NCBI GenBank assembly: GCA_902562285.1
Contig: CACESU010000007.1
Span: 1-64,000 of the forward strand
DNA: 64,000 nucleotides
Direction of reading: 5' to 3'
Origin: an uncultured Alphaproteobacteria bacterium
GTDB lineage: Bacteria; Pseudomonadota; Alphaproteobacteria; Rhodobacterales; Rhodobacteraceae
The notes below the pieces were generated by a model that saw only the letters and a list, made by a program, of their open reading frames with translations, was not told the origin of the DNA and did not search any database. Each line of letters opens with the position of its first letter. Positions within the stretch are counted from its first letter, which is position 1. A program made the position numbers and the translations under genes. Below are positions 30,030 to 39,055 of the stretch, one piece after another.

Positions 30030-31196
30030 TTAAACTCTCTCAATTGCTAGAGAAATACCTTGACCTCCTCCTATACACATAGTTATCAATCCAAAAGTTC
30101 CGTCAATTCTTTCTAATTCATGAATTGCTTTAATTGTTAAGATTGCTCCTGTTGCTCCAATTGGATGACCTAAGGCTATTGCTCCACCATTAGGGTTGAC
30201 TTTTTCTGGATTTAGTTTCAATTCTTTAGAAACTGCACACGCTTGAGCTGCAAAAGCTTCATTGCTTTCAATTACATCAAAATCTTTTTCACATAAGCCA
30301 GTTTTTTCAAAAAGTTTTTTTACAGCGATTATTGGACCTATACCCATCACTTCAGGTCTTACTCCTGAATGAGAATAACCTAATATTTTTGCTTTAACTT
30401 TTAATCCATTAGATCCAGCGGCTGCAGCGGTACTCAGAACTAAAGCAGCGGCACCGTCGTTTAAACCTGATGAGTTTCCTGCAGTTACGGTACCTTTTTC
30501 CATAAATACGGACTTCAAACTTTTTAAGCTTTCTAGATCTGTTTTTTTAGGGTGTTCGTCAACATTAAATGTATTTGTTTTTATTTCGATATCTACTATC
30601 TGTTCTTTAAAATAACCCTTTTCAATTGCATCAAAAGCTCTTTTTTGACTTTCTAAAGAAAAACTGTCTTGTACTTCCCTAGAAATATTATACTCGCTAG
30701 CAACATTTTCAGCAGTAACTCCCATATGACCTGTACCAAAAGGACAATTTAATGCTCCTAACATCATATCTTCAACCATAGTATTGCCCATTCTTTTACC
30801 CCACCTATTAGATTTAATAATATGTGGTGAAGTACTCATATTTTCTGATCCTCCTGCAAGGCCAAAATTGGCATCTCCTAATGTTAAACTTTGAATAACA
30901 GAAACTATTGCCTGTAAACCTGACCCGCATAAACGATTTACATTCATAGCAGCTACGCTTTTGGGCATTCCAGAATTTAATGAGATTACTCTTGAAAGGT
31001 ACATATCTTTAGGCTCAGTATTTATAACATGACCAAAAGCAACCTGGCCAAACTCATTTTTGTCAACTCCTGAATTTTCTAAAGCCTTTTTTGCAACCAC
31101 AGTCCCAAGTTCAATTGGTGATACTGATTTTAGTGATCCTCCAAAGCTACCAATTGCAGTTCTAGATCCAGATAAAATTACAACTTCTTCTTGCAT
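30030..31196 (-). CDS. Acetyl-CoA acetyltransferase / beta-ketothiolase
   Basis: Thiolase of about 388 residues. Catalytic elements are complete: the acyl-accepting Cys in VNRLCGSGLQAIVS, His in GGAIALGHPIGATGA and the second Cys in MCIGGGQGISLAIERV. The biosynthetic type (condensing two acetyl-CoA, or splitting acetoacetyl-CoA) is most likely; no phaB, phaC or fatty-acid oxidation genes are nearby to decide direction. I start at the ATG at 31196, which has GAGGA about 10 bases ahead; an upstream ATG at 31214 has no such signal. Confidence 0.93.
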   Translation of the reverse strand: MQEEVVILSGSRTAIGSFGGSLKSVSPIELGTVVAKKALENSGVDKNEFGQVAFGHVINTEPKDMYLSRVISLNSGMPKSVAAMNVNRLCGSGLQAIVSVIQSLTLGDANFGLAGGSENMSTSPHIIKSNRWGKRMGNTMVEDMMLGALNCPFGTGHMGVTAENVASEYNISREVQDSFSLESQKRAFDAIEKGYFKEQIVDIEIKTNTFNVDEHPKKTDLESLKSLKSVFMEKGTVTAGNSSGLNDGAAALVLSTAAAAGSNGLKVKAKILGYSHSGVRPEVMGIGPIIAVKKLFEKTGLCEKDFDVIESNEAFAAQACAVSKELKLNPEKVNPNGGAIALGHPIGATGAILTIKAIHELERIDGTFGLITMCIGGGQGISLAIERV

Positions 31197-31329
31197 AAAA
31201 ATATTGTTCCTCATAGTTTTTAAAAAATTTATTAAAGTAATTTATAATTATAATTTTGAGCATTTTAATATATTTATATTATGAGTAATTTAAGTTTAAA
31301 ACAAATATAAAAATTTTAAAAAAGAAAAA

Positions 31330-32187
31330 ATGGGAAGATTAGCTTATATAAACGGTAAATTTGTCAAAGAGGAGGAAGCATATATCTCAATTTTTGATAG
31401 GGGATTTTTATTTAGTGATGCAATTTATGAAGTTACAGCTGTAATTGATAAGAAGTTAGTTTCTTGGAAAGGACATTTAAATAGACTAAGATACAGTTTG
31501 TCAGAACTAAATATAAAATTTACTTATTCAGATGAAGAACTATATTCTATTCATAAAAAACTTATAGAACAAAATAAGATTAATGAAGGTTTGGTTTATT
31601 TACAAATATCAAGGGGTAAGGCTGAACGGGATTTTGCCTTTCCAAAACCTGAAGTAGAACCAACAGTTGTGCTTTTTACGCAAATAAAAAATTTAATAAA
31701 TAATCCAAAAATTAATTTCGGTTCCAAAGTTATTTCTTCACCAGATCTCAGATGGGGAAGAGCTGATATTAAAACAGTTCAATTACTGTATGCTTCAATA
31801 ATGAAACAAAAGGCTTTGGATTTAGGCAAAGACGATGTGTGGTTTGAAAATAATAAATTAATTACTGAGGGAAGTTCTAATAATACTTTCATCATATCTA
31901 ACAATGGGACACTTATTACAAGATCCTTATCTACAAAAATCCTTCCAGGTATAACTAGAAAATCAATATTAGAATATGCAAAGAAAGCTAATTTTAAAAT
32001 TGAAGAAAAATCATTTACTATTGAAGATACAAAGAACGCAAAAGAAGCTTTTTCTTGTTCTTCTACAACTTTTATAATGCCGGTGGTTGAGATTGACGAC
32101 TGCAAAATTGGTAGTGGTACTCCTGGACAGCACACCTTGGAACTACGTAAACTATATATAAAAAATGTAAGAAAAGAATTAATTTGA
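31330..32187 (+). CDS. dat: D-amino-acid transaminase (class IV PLP aminotransferase)
   Basis: A 285-residue fold-type IV PLP enzyme. The N-terminal AYINGKFV followed by SIFDRGFLFSDAIYEV and HLNRLRYSL, the PLP lysine in ADIKTVQLLY (Lys148) and the LITEGSSNNTFII block match D-alanine/D-amino-acid transaminases; branched-chain aminotransferases and aminodeoxychorismate lyases are the alternatives. It would interconvert D-Ala and D-Glu and could feed peptidoglycan precursors. The 3' end almost touches the convergent DUF1244 gene. Confidence 0.88.
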   Translation: MGRLAYINGKFVKEEEAYISIFDRGFLFSDAIYEVTAVIDKKLVSWKGHLNRLRYSLSELNIKFTYSDEELYSIHKKLIEQNKINEGLVYLQISRGKAERDFAFPKPEVEPTVVLFTQIKNLINNPKINFGSKVISSPDLRWGRADIKTVQLLYASIMKQKALDLGKDDVWFENNKLITEGSSNNTFIISNNGTLITRSLSTKILPGITRKSILEYAKKANFKIEEKSFTIEDTKNAKEAFSCSSTTFIMPVVEIDDCKIGSGTPGQHTLELRKLYIKNVRKELI

Positions 32188-32189
32188 AG

Positions 32190-32483
32190 TTATTTTTTAT
32201 ATTGATTCATAACTTTCTCTACTTCAGCTCTGTTTCTTTCTATTTGAAAATTACTTTTCCATCTCTCATAGGGCATTCCATAAATTAATTCTTTAGCTTG
32301 ATCTTTATCGATTTGAAAACCTTTTTTTTCAGCTTCTTCAGTATACCATCTAGATAAACAATTTCGGCAAAATCCTGCTAAATTCATTAGATCTAAATTC
32401 TGGACATCTGTTCTATTAGAGAGGTGATTTAGTAGCCTTCTAAATGTTGCTGCTTCTAGTTCTTCTGTATTTAAATTTTTCAT
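32190..32483 (-). CDS. DUF1244 family protein
   Basis: A 97-residue soluble, probably helical protein. It matches DUF1244, an alpha/gammaproteobacterial family of unknown function: the blocks FRRLLNHLSNRTDVQNLDLM, LAGFCRNCLSRWY and YGMPYERWKSNFQ are characteristic. In many alphaproteobacteria the gene lies close to pyruvate kinase, as here, where pyk begins 200 bases away on the other strand. The two nearby cysteines (CRNC) are conserved and could bind metal, but this is a guess. Confidence 0.9.
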   Translation of the reverse strand: MKNLNTEELEAATFRRLLNHLSNRTDVQNLDLMNLAGFCRNCLSRWYTEEAEKKGFQIDKDQAKELIYGMPYERWKSNFQIERNRAEVEKVMNQYKK

Positions 32484-32683
32484 TTTGACTCAAACCTTAT
32501 AAAAAAATTAGAATTAGTACTTATCTTAAAATATTTCTAATTGGAAATAAATAAATTCTAGATGCTAATTTACCACAAAACCAACCTTTATGTAGGATAA
32601 ATTAGAAAGTGTTTAAATTAAAAATAATATCTACTATTGTCCACATAAAATTAATTTGATTAAAATAATGGATTTAGAATTCT

Positions 32684-34141
32684 ATGGCTGAAGGTATAAG
32701 AAGAAATAGAAATGTTAAAATTGTTGCAACATTAGGTCCTGCATCTAGCACTGAAGCGATGGTTTCAAAATTATTTAAAGAAGGAGTTGATGTTTTTCGT
32801 CTTAATTTAAGTCACGGATTACATAGTGAAATAAAAAAAAGACATGAAATTATTAGAAGCGTTGAAAAAAAATTTGGTAGACCAATCTGTATCCTAGCTG
32901 ATCTACAAGGGCCAAAATTAAGATGTGGAGAATTCAAAAATAAAGAGGCAGAATTAGTAACTGGACAATCTTTTATTTTTGATAAAGAAAGAAAACTAGG
33001 AGATTCTAATAGAGTTTATCTTCCTGAATTTAAAGTTTTCACCAATTTGGAAAGAGGATCTAAAGTACTTGTTAATGACGGTAAAATTAGACTAAAAGTT
33101 AAAGAAGTAAATAAAAGTTTTGTCAAAACAGAAGTATTAGTAGGTGGGGTTATATCTGATAAAAAAGGAATAAATGTTCCTGACCAAGTTTTACCTTTAA
33201 CTGCACTTTCTAAAAAAGACTTAAGTGATCTAGAATTTGTTTGTGATCTTGGGATAGAGTGGTTAGGCCTTTCTTTTGTTCAAAGAGCAAAAGATGTTAA
33301 AGAAGCAAAAAAAATAGTTCGTGGAAGAGCGGCAATTTTGTCAAAAATTGAAAAACCATCAGCAGTTGATGCATTCGAAGAGATTTTAGAAGAAACTGAC
33401 GCAGTTATGGTTGCCCGTGGGGATTTAGGAGTTGAGCTTCCAATTGAGACTCTTCCGCCAATTCAAAAAAGGTTAGTAAGACAATGTAGACATTCTGGAA
33501 AACCAGTAATTGTAGCTACTCAAATGATGGAAAGTATGATTAATTCACCTGTACCAACTAGGGCTGAAGTCTCTGATGTAGCCCAAGCAATTTATGAAGG
33601 GGCGGACGCTGTTATGTTATCTGCTGAAAGTGCAGTAGGTAACTACCCGGTAGAAGCAGTTAAAACAATGAACAGTATTGCGACTGAAGTTGAAAAAGAA
33701 AAAACATATCGTCAAGTTATAGAATCTTCTAGAACTCCTCTTAAAGGTGATGTTTCAGATGCAATAACAGTAGCTGCAAGAGAAGTTGCTGAAACAACTA
33801 ATATCAAAGTCATTTGTTGTTTTACAGAAACAGGAACTACAGCTTCACTAACGTCTCGTGAGAGACCAAAAGTACCTATAATTGCTTTAACTCCAAAAAT
33901 AACAATAGCTAGAAAACTAACTTTGAATTGGGGTTTGCACTGTATAATAACAGAAGAGCTTACAAGATTCAAAATGGCTGTTGTTAATGCTGCAAAAGCA
34001 GCTCGAATGTATGGATTTGCAAAAAATAATGACAAAATTATTGTAATAGCAGGTGTTCCTTTTAACGTATCAGGAACAACTAATATTCTTAGAGTTGCTC
34101 CAGCTGATGAGAAAAAAATATTTGAAGGAGAAATTAATTAA
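32684..34141 (+). CDS. pyk: Pyruvate kinase
   Basis: Last enzyme of glycolysis, converting phosphoenolpyruvate and ADP to pyruvate and ATP. The N-terminal KIVATLGPASSTEAMVSKLF and FRLNLSHG, the B-domain insertion, the catalytic SKIEKPSAVDAFEEILEETD, the MVARGDLGVELPIE block and TQMMESMINSPVPTRAEVSD are intact. At 485 residues it has a full C-terminal regulatory domain. The 200-base upstream gap, shared with divergent DUF1244, holds a 6-base hairpin-like inverted repeat (32532-32549) but no clear promoter. Confidence 0.97.
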   Translation: MAEGIRRNRNVKIVATLGPASSTEAMVSKLFKEGVDVFRLNLSHGLHSEIKKRHEIIRSVEKKFGRPICILADLQGPKLRCGEFKNKEAELVTGQSFIFDKERKLGDSNRVYLPEFKVFTNLERGSKVLVNDGKIRLKVKEVNKSFVKTEVLVGGVISDKKGINVPDQVLPLTALSKKDLSDLEFVCDLGIEWLGLSFVQRAKDVKEAKKIVRGRAAILSKIEKPSAVDAFEEILEETDAVMVARGDLGVELPIETLPPIQKRLVRQCRHSGKPVIVATQMMESMINSPVPTRAEVSDVAQAIYEGADAVMLSAESAVGNYPVEAVKTMNSIATEVEKEKTYRQVIESSRTPLKGDVSDAITVAAREVAETTNIKVICCFTETGTTASLTSRERPKVPIIALTPKITIARKLTLNWGLHCIITEELTRFKMAVVNAAKAARMYGFAKNNDKIIVIAGVPFNVSGTTNILRVAPADEKKIFEGEIN

Positions 34142-34236
34142 GTTTTTCAATAAGAATGTAATATTTCAACTATTTTTTGTCTTGCAATTTTTTTTAATAG
34201 ATACTAATAAAAAAAAAATAATTATTAGGTGATCAC

Positions 34237-34437
34237 ATGCCAAAAATGAAAACTAAGTCAGGTGCTAAGAAGAGGTTTAAACCTACAGCTTCTGGAATGT
34301 TAAAGGCTGCCCAAGCTGGTAAAAGGCATGGTATGATTAAGCGTTCAAGAAAATTTATTAGAAATGCACGAGGTACAACTACTCTTTCTAAGGCTGACGA
34401 AGGAATTGTTAAAACCTACATGCCGTATGCAAGGTAA
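34237..34437 (+). CDS. rpmI: 50S ribosomal protein L35
   Basis: A 66-residue basic ribosomal protein: [20 protein letters not shown] is the classical N terminus. It is followed after 10 bases by rplT, then pheS and pheT. infC, which precedes rpmI in many bacteria, is not here; pyk lies upstream instead. The 95-base gap before it shows TTGCAA (34182-34187) and a poorly spaced TACTAA, a weak promoter candidate at best. Confidence 0.98.
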   Translation: MPKMKTKSGAKKRFKPTASGMLKAAQAGKRHGMIKRSRKFIRNARGTTTLSKADEGIVKTYMPYAR

Positions 34438-34447
34438 AGGATAACAG

Positions 34448-34810
34448 ATGTCACGAGTTAGGCCCGGTTCAGTAACTAAAGCTAGACATAAAAAAATTCT
34501 TAAGGCAGCAAAAGGTTACTATGGAGCAAGAAGCAGAACATTTAAAACTGCTGCCCAAGCGGTAGATAAAGCTCTACAATATGCTACCAGAGATAGAAGA
34601 GTAAAAAAGAGAACTTTTAGATCACTTTGGATCCAAAGAATAAATGCTGCAGTTAGGGAATTAGAACCATCTTTGAATTACAGTAAATTTGTCTATGGTT
34701 TGACTAAAGCAAATGTAATTGTTGATAGAAAAATACTATCTGAGCTGGCTGTTAATGAGCCTGAAACTTTCAAGAAAATATTTGATATTGCAAAATCAAA
34801 AATAGCATAG
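34448..34810 (+). CDS. rplT: 50S ribosomal protein L20
   Basis: A 120-residue 23S rRNA-binding assembly protein. The start MSRVRPGSVTKARHKKILK, the central AKGYYGARSRTFKTA and LWIQRINAAVRE blocks are conserved. L20 represses its own operon in several bacteria; no leader structure is evident here. pheS follows after 91 bases. Confidence 0.98.
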   Translation: MSRVRPGSVTKARHKKILKAAKGYYGARSRTFKTAAQAVDKALQYATRDRRVKKRTFRSLWIQRINAAVRELEPSLNYSKFVYGLTKANVIVDRKILSELAVNEPETFKKIFDIAKSKIA

Positions 34811-34901
34811 ACTTTTATTTAATAATATTAAGGGTAGATACTAGGTATAATTTCATGATTTGAATTTTATATATTTTAAACTTAAAGTATTGAGGCTCTT
34901 A

Positions 34902-35981
34902 ATGAGTGAAATTAAAAAAACAGAAAATATTTTTTTAAAACTAATATCGTCATCTAAAAATTTAGAAGAACTTGAGAGTATAAGAATTAGGGCTTTGGGT
35001 AAAAAGGGCGAAGTTTCTAATCTTATGAAATCAATAGGTTTAATGGAGGAAACAGAGAGAAAAATAAAAGCTCCATTACTTAATGCACTTAAAGATAAAA
35101 TTATTGAAAATTTAGAAAAAAAGAAAAACATAATAAATGAGGATATTTTAAATAAAAGAATTTCTTCTGAGTGGAGTGATATATCAAGACCTGTTAGGCC
35201 AACACATAAAGGAAAAATACATCCTATAAGTCAAGTTACTGAGGAGATAGTTGAAATTTTTTCAGATCTAGGTTTTTCAATTGCGGAGGGACCTCAAATA
35301 GAGAGTGATTGGTATAATTTTGATGCTTTAAATATTCCTCCAGAGCATCCGGCTAGACAAGAATTTGATACCTTTTATGTCAAACATAATAACCAAAATA
35401 TCAAAGAACCTAATGTTCTTCGAACTCATACTAGTCCGGTTCAAATTAGGCATATGGAAAAGACAGATGGAGTACCCTGTAGAATTATTGTACCAGGAAA
35501 AGTTTTTCGTTCAGATTATGATCAAACTCATACTCCAATGTTTAATCAACTCGAAGGTCTTGCTATTGATAAAGATATAAATATGAGTCATTTGAAATGG
35601 ACTTTAGAAGAATTTTGTCGTACTTTTTTTGATATAGATGATGTCATACTTAGATTTAGATCAAGTCATTTTCCTTTTACTGAACCTAGTGCTGAAGTTG
35701 ATATAAGGTGTTCTTGGGAAGATGGGTTATTAAAGTTAGGTCAAGGTGATAGTTGGTTAGAAATTTTGGGATCAGGTATGGTGCATCCTAATGTGCTTAG
35801 ATCTTGCAAAGTTGACCCTGAAATTTATCAAGGTTTTGCTTTTGGAATGGGAATAGATAGATTAGCCATGCTAAAATACGGCATACCTGATTTAAGATCT
35901 TTTTTTGATAGTGACATTCGTTGGTTAGATCATTATGGCTTTGATCCTTTACATAAACCCTCAATTCATAATGGACTTTGA
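34902..35981 (+). CDS. pheS: Phenylalanyl-tRNA synthetase alpha subunit
   Basis: Catalytic subunit of the alpha2-beta2 class II enzyme, about 359 residues from the ATG at 34902. That start has GAGG six bases ahead and begins with the coiled-coil arm (residues 1-85, with [19 protein letters not shown]); an upstream in-frame TTG at 34860 is unlikely. Motif 1 region [20 protein letters not shown], motif 2 RHMEK...[18 protein letters not shown] and motif 3 [16 protein letters not shown] are clear. Followed by pheT after 34 bases. Confidence 0.97.
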   Translation: MSEIKKTENIFLKLISSSKNLEELESIRIRALGKKGEVSNLMKSIGLMEETERKIKAPLLNALKDKIIENLEKKKNIINEDILNKRISSEWSDISRPVRPTHKGKIHPISQVTEEIVEIFSDLGFSIAEGPQIESDWYNFDALNIPPEHPARQEFDTFYVKHNNQNIKEPNVLRTHTSPVQIRHMEKTDGVPCRIIVPGKVFRSDYDQTHTPMFNQLEGLAIDKDINMSHLKWTLEEFCRTFFDIDDVILRFRSSHFPFTEPSAEVDIRCSWEDGLLKLGQGDSWLEILGSGMVHPNVLRSCKVDPEIYQGFAFGMGIDRLAMLKYGIPDLRSFFDSDIRWLDHYGFDPLHKPSIHNGL

Positions 35982-36015
35982 TGTTTTACAATAAAACTTT
36001 TGGGTATTTTTGATA

Positions 36016-38433
36016 ATGAAATTTTCAATTAGTTGGTTAAAAACCTATCTAGATTATAATGAGAGTATAGATGTATTAGTGGATTATCTAAATGACCTTG
36101 GATTAGAGGTAGAAGAAGTTGATGATCCTACTAAGAATTATAGCAATTTTGTAATTGGAAAAATTAGTCATGTTGAAAAACATCCCAATGCTGACAAACT
36201 TAAGGTTTGTACAGTATTATTAGGAAAAAATACCAAAACTATAGTATGTGGAGCAAATAATGTAAAAACTGGAATGGGTGTAGTTGTTGCATTACCAGGA
36301 ACCTTTATTCCTGGCTTGGGTAAAAAAATTTCAGTGGGTAAAATACGAGGAGTGGAAAGTTTTGGAATGATGTGCTCTGAAATGGAATTAAATTTATCAG
36401 ATGAACACGATGGAATTATAAGCCTAAGTAATCCAAACATTGGTGGAAATTTCTGTGATTGGTTAAAATTAAATAACCCTAGCAAAATCGATCCTGTTAT
36501 TGAAATTGCCATAACTCCTAATAGACCAGATGCTCTTGGTGTTTATGGTATTGCTAGAGATTTGCATGCAAAAGGTTTGGGCAAATTGGTTCCTAGACAG
36601 ATTAAAAAAATCTCTCCTTCTATAAAGAGTCCTATAAGTATATCACTTGATAATTGTGTTTCAAACAAAGATTGCCCATATTTTGTTGGTAGATATATCA
36701 AGGATATTAATAATTCGTCTTCTCCACGTTGGCTTACTGATAGACTAAAAAAAATTGGCCTCCGTCCTATTTCAGGTTTAGTTGATTTAACCAATTTTTT
36801 GACTTTTGATAGCGCCAGGCCATTGCATGCTTTTGATGCAGATAGATTAGAAGGTGATCTTATAGTGAGGAAAGCAAATAATGGAGAGCAACTTAAAGCT
36901 CTAGATGGTAATATATATAAACTAGATGATACTATGACAGTAATTGCTGACGCTAAAGGTGTTCAAGCTATTGGAGGAATTATAGGTGGAGAACAAAGTG
37001 GATGCTCAGAATATACTAAGAATATTTTTGTAGAGTCAGCTTACTTTGATCCAATATCAACTGCTAAGACAGGTAGAAAATTAGGTTTGATAACAGATGC
37101 TAGGTATAGATTTGAAAGAGGTATTGATCCTTCTTTCACGGAAAGTGGTTTAGATTATTATACTCAATTAGCACTAAATTTATTCGGAGGAGAACCTTCT
37201 GATTTAATTATTACAGGGAAAAACCCTCATAACCCCAAAATTTTTGAACTGAGTATTGATAAAGTTGAAAAAGTGACTGGAATAGTAATAAAGATTGAAA
37301 AACAAATTGATATATTATTAAAACTTGGTTTTAAAGTTGAAAAACAAAATAAAAAAATTTTAGTAAGTACACCAAGTTGGCGACCTGATATAGCTGGTGA
37401 AATTGATTTAGTTGAAGAAATAATAAGAGTGACTTCACTAAATAAGTTAATTTCTACCCCATTGCCCCAAAAGGATTTAGGTGTTTCTAGAAGTAACCTA
37501 AACAAATCACAACAAAATGTAAGTAAAACAAGGAGATTTCTAGCATCTGTCGGCTTAAAGGAAACTATAAACTACAGTTTTATTGATAAAAAAAGTGCTG
37601 AAATTTTTAGTGATAATAATAATTTAGTTATGCTTTCAAATTCCATTAGTTCGGAAATGACACATTTAAGACCATCTCTAATACCAGGCTTGCTAGAGAT
37701 TATAAAAAAAAACCAGGCTCGAGGTTTAAATGATATTGCAGTTTTTGAAATTGGTCAGACTTTCTATGGATCTGAGCCAGGTGAAGAAAAGTTAGAATTA
37801 AGCGGTGTTTTTTTTGGTTATACTAACGAAAGAAATGCCTTCCAAAATAGGCGTAATTTTGATATCTATGATGCAAAATTTTGTGTAGAAGAAACTTTGA
37901 AGAATATAGGTATTAATCCTGACAGTTTGTTTTTGGAAAGGGAAGTTCCAACTTATTTCCATCCTAATAAGTCAGCATACATAAAATTAGGCAAATTTAA
38001 AAAATTAGGTCTATTTGGAGAATTAAACCCTAAACTTACAAACTGGTACGGGTTCAAAAATAGTCCAATTATTTTTTCAATATTTTTAGAAGAAATAGTA
38101 GAAAATTATAAGGTAAAAAAACTTAAATTTGAAAATTCACCATATCCCTCTGTTGTAAGAGATTTTGCATTTGTTGTAGACGAAACGATAGAGGTTCAAA
38201 ATATTGTAAAAACAATCAGAAAAATTGATAAAGAACTTATTGTTGGGATTAAACTTTTCGATGTTTTTGAAGGACAAAAAGCTTACGAACAAATTGGTAA
38301 GAATAAAAAATCATTAGCATTTGAAGTAATTTTACAATCAAAAGATAGAACATTGATAGAAAATGAAATAGAAGAGTTGTCTAAAAAAATAATATCAAAT
38401 GTTACTGATTTAACAGGAGGTAGTTTACGTTAA
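36016..38433 (+). CDS. pheT: Phenylalanyl-tRNA synthetase beta subunit
   Basis: Structural and editing subunit, about 805 residues from the ATG at 36016 (a TTG two codons earlier is in frame). The start MKFSISWLKTYLDYNES is typical; residues 40-155 form the tRNA-binding OB domain (GKISHVEKHPNADKLKVCTV); the B3/B4 editing domain includes DLTNFLTFDSARPLHAFDAD; the C-terminal anticodon-binding domain has PYPSVVRDFAFVVDE. Paired with pheS. Convergent with greA. Confidence 0.97.
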   Translation: MKFSISWLKTYLDYNESIDVLVDYLNDLGLEVEEVDDPTKNYSNFVIGKISHVEKHPNADKLKVCTVLLGKNTKTIVCGANNVKTGMGVVVALPGTFIPGLGKKISVGKIRGVESFGMMCSEMELNLSDEHDGIISLSNPNIGGNFCDWLKLNNPSKIDPVIEIAITPNRPDALGVYGIARDLHAKGLGKLVPRQIKKISPSIKSPISISLDNCVSNKDCPYFVGRYIKDINNSSSPRWLTDRLKKIGLRPISGLVDLTNFLTFDSARPLHAFDADRLEGDLIVRKANNGEQLKALDGNIYKLDDTMTVIADAKGVQAIGGIIGGEQSGCSEYTKNIFVESAYFDPISTAKTGRKLGLITDARYRFERGIDPSFTESGLDYYTQLALNLFGGEPSDLIITGKNPHNPKIFELSIDKVEKVTGIVIKIEKQIDILLKLGFKVEKQNKKILVSTPSWRPDIAGEIDLVEEIIRVTSLNKLISTPLPQKDLGVSRSNLNKSQQNVSKTRRFLASVGLKETINYSFIDKKSAEIFSDNNNLVMLSNSISSEMTHLRPSLIPGLLEIIKKNQARGLNDIAVFEIGQTFYGSEPGEEKLELSGVFFGYTNERNAFQNRRNFDIYDAKFCVEETLKNIGINPDSLFLEREVPTYFHPNKSAYIKLGKFKKLGLFGELNPKLTNWYGFKNSPIIFSIFLEEIVENYKVKKLKFENSPYPSVVRDFAFVVDETIEVQNIVKTIRKIDKELIVGIKLFDVFEGQKAYEQIGKNKKSLAFEVILQSKDRTLIENEIEELSKKIISNVTDLTGGSLR

Positions 38434-38445
38434 CTAAAGATAATG

Positions 38446-38916
38446 TTAAATATATTCAATATCGGTTATCTCATAGTTTTTTGTGCCACCAGGGGATTTT
38501 ACTTCTACACTGTCTCCTACTTCCTTCCCAATTAAGGCTCTTGCTAAAGGGGATTTTACATTTAATTTGTTTTTTTCAATGTTTGCCTCTGGCTCACCAA
38601 CTATTTGGTAAACCTTTTCTTCCTCAGAATCTTCGTCGATGATGCTCACAGTTGCAGAAAACTTTATACTTCCAGAAAGTTTTTTCGGGTCTATTACTTC
38701 TGCTAAACTAATTATACCTTCAAGTTCTTTTATTCTTCCTTCTACAAATGACTGTTTTTCTCTTGCAGCATGATATTCGGCGTTTTCTGAAAGATCCCCA
38801 TGTTCTCTAGCTTCTGCTATTGCTTTAATAATATTGGGGCGTTCGTTAGACTTAAGATATTTTAATTCTTCGTTAAGAGATTCAAAACCATTTAAAGTAA
38901 GAGGTACTTTATCCAT
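38446..38916 (-). CDS. greA: Transcript cleavage factor GreA
   Basis: Rescues backtracked RNA polymerase by stimulating transcript cleavage. The N-terminal coiled coil contains the catalytic tip acidic pair in [17 protein letters not shown], and the C-terminal domain shows the [23 protein letters not shown] block. I take the ATG at 38916 (156 residues, [14 protein letters not shown] as in relatives); two ATG codons lie 10 and 15 bases further upstream. In many alphaproteobacteria greA follows carB, but here it is separated from it by about 18 kb. Confidence 0.95.
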   Translation of the reverse strand: MDKVPLTLNGFESLNEELKYLKSNERPNIIKAIAEAREHGDLSENAEYHAAREKQSFVEGRIKELEGIISLAEVIDPKKLSGSIKFSATVSIIDEDSEEEKVYQIVGEPEANIEKNKLNVKSPLARALIGKEVGDSVEVKSPGGTKNYEITDIEYI

Positions 38917-39055
38917 TTTTATTTCCATCATATTTCAAATAAACGATCATTAAAAATACTTGGCTCTTTAAATTAATTAATTTAACAACTATAATAATAA
39001 AAAATAAATCTAAATCATTATATGTGTCAAGAAAAGCTATTTTAAGGAGATATTT

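Noticed and set aside
32484-32683. ncRNA or tRNA in the 200-base gap between DUF1244 and pyk
   Set aside because: No cloverleaf, T-loop sequence or GC-rich stem; the only structure is a 6-base inverted repeat at 32532-32549 that could be chance.
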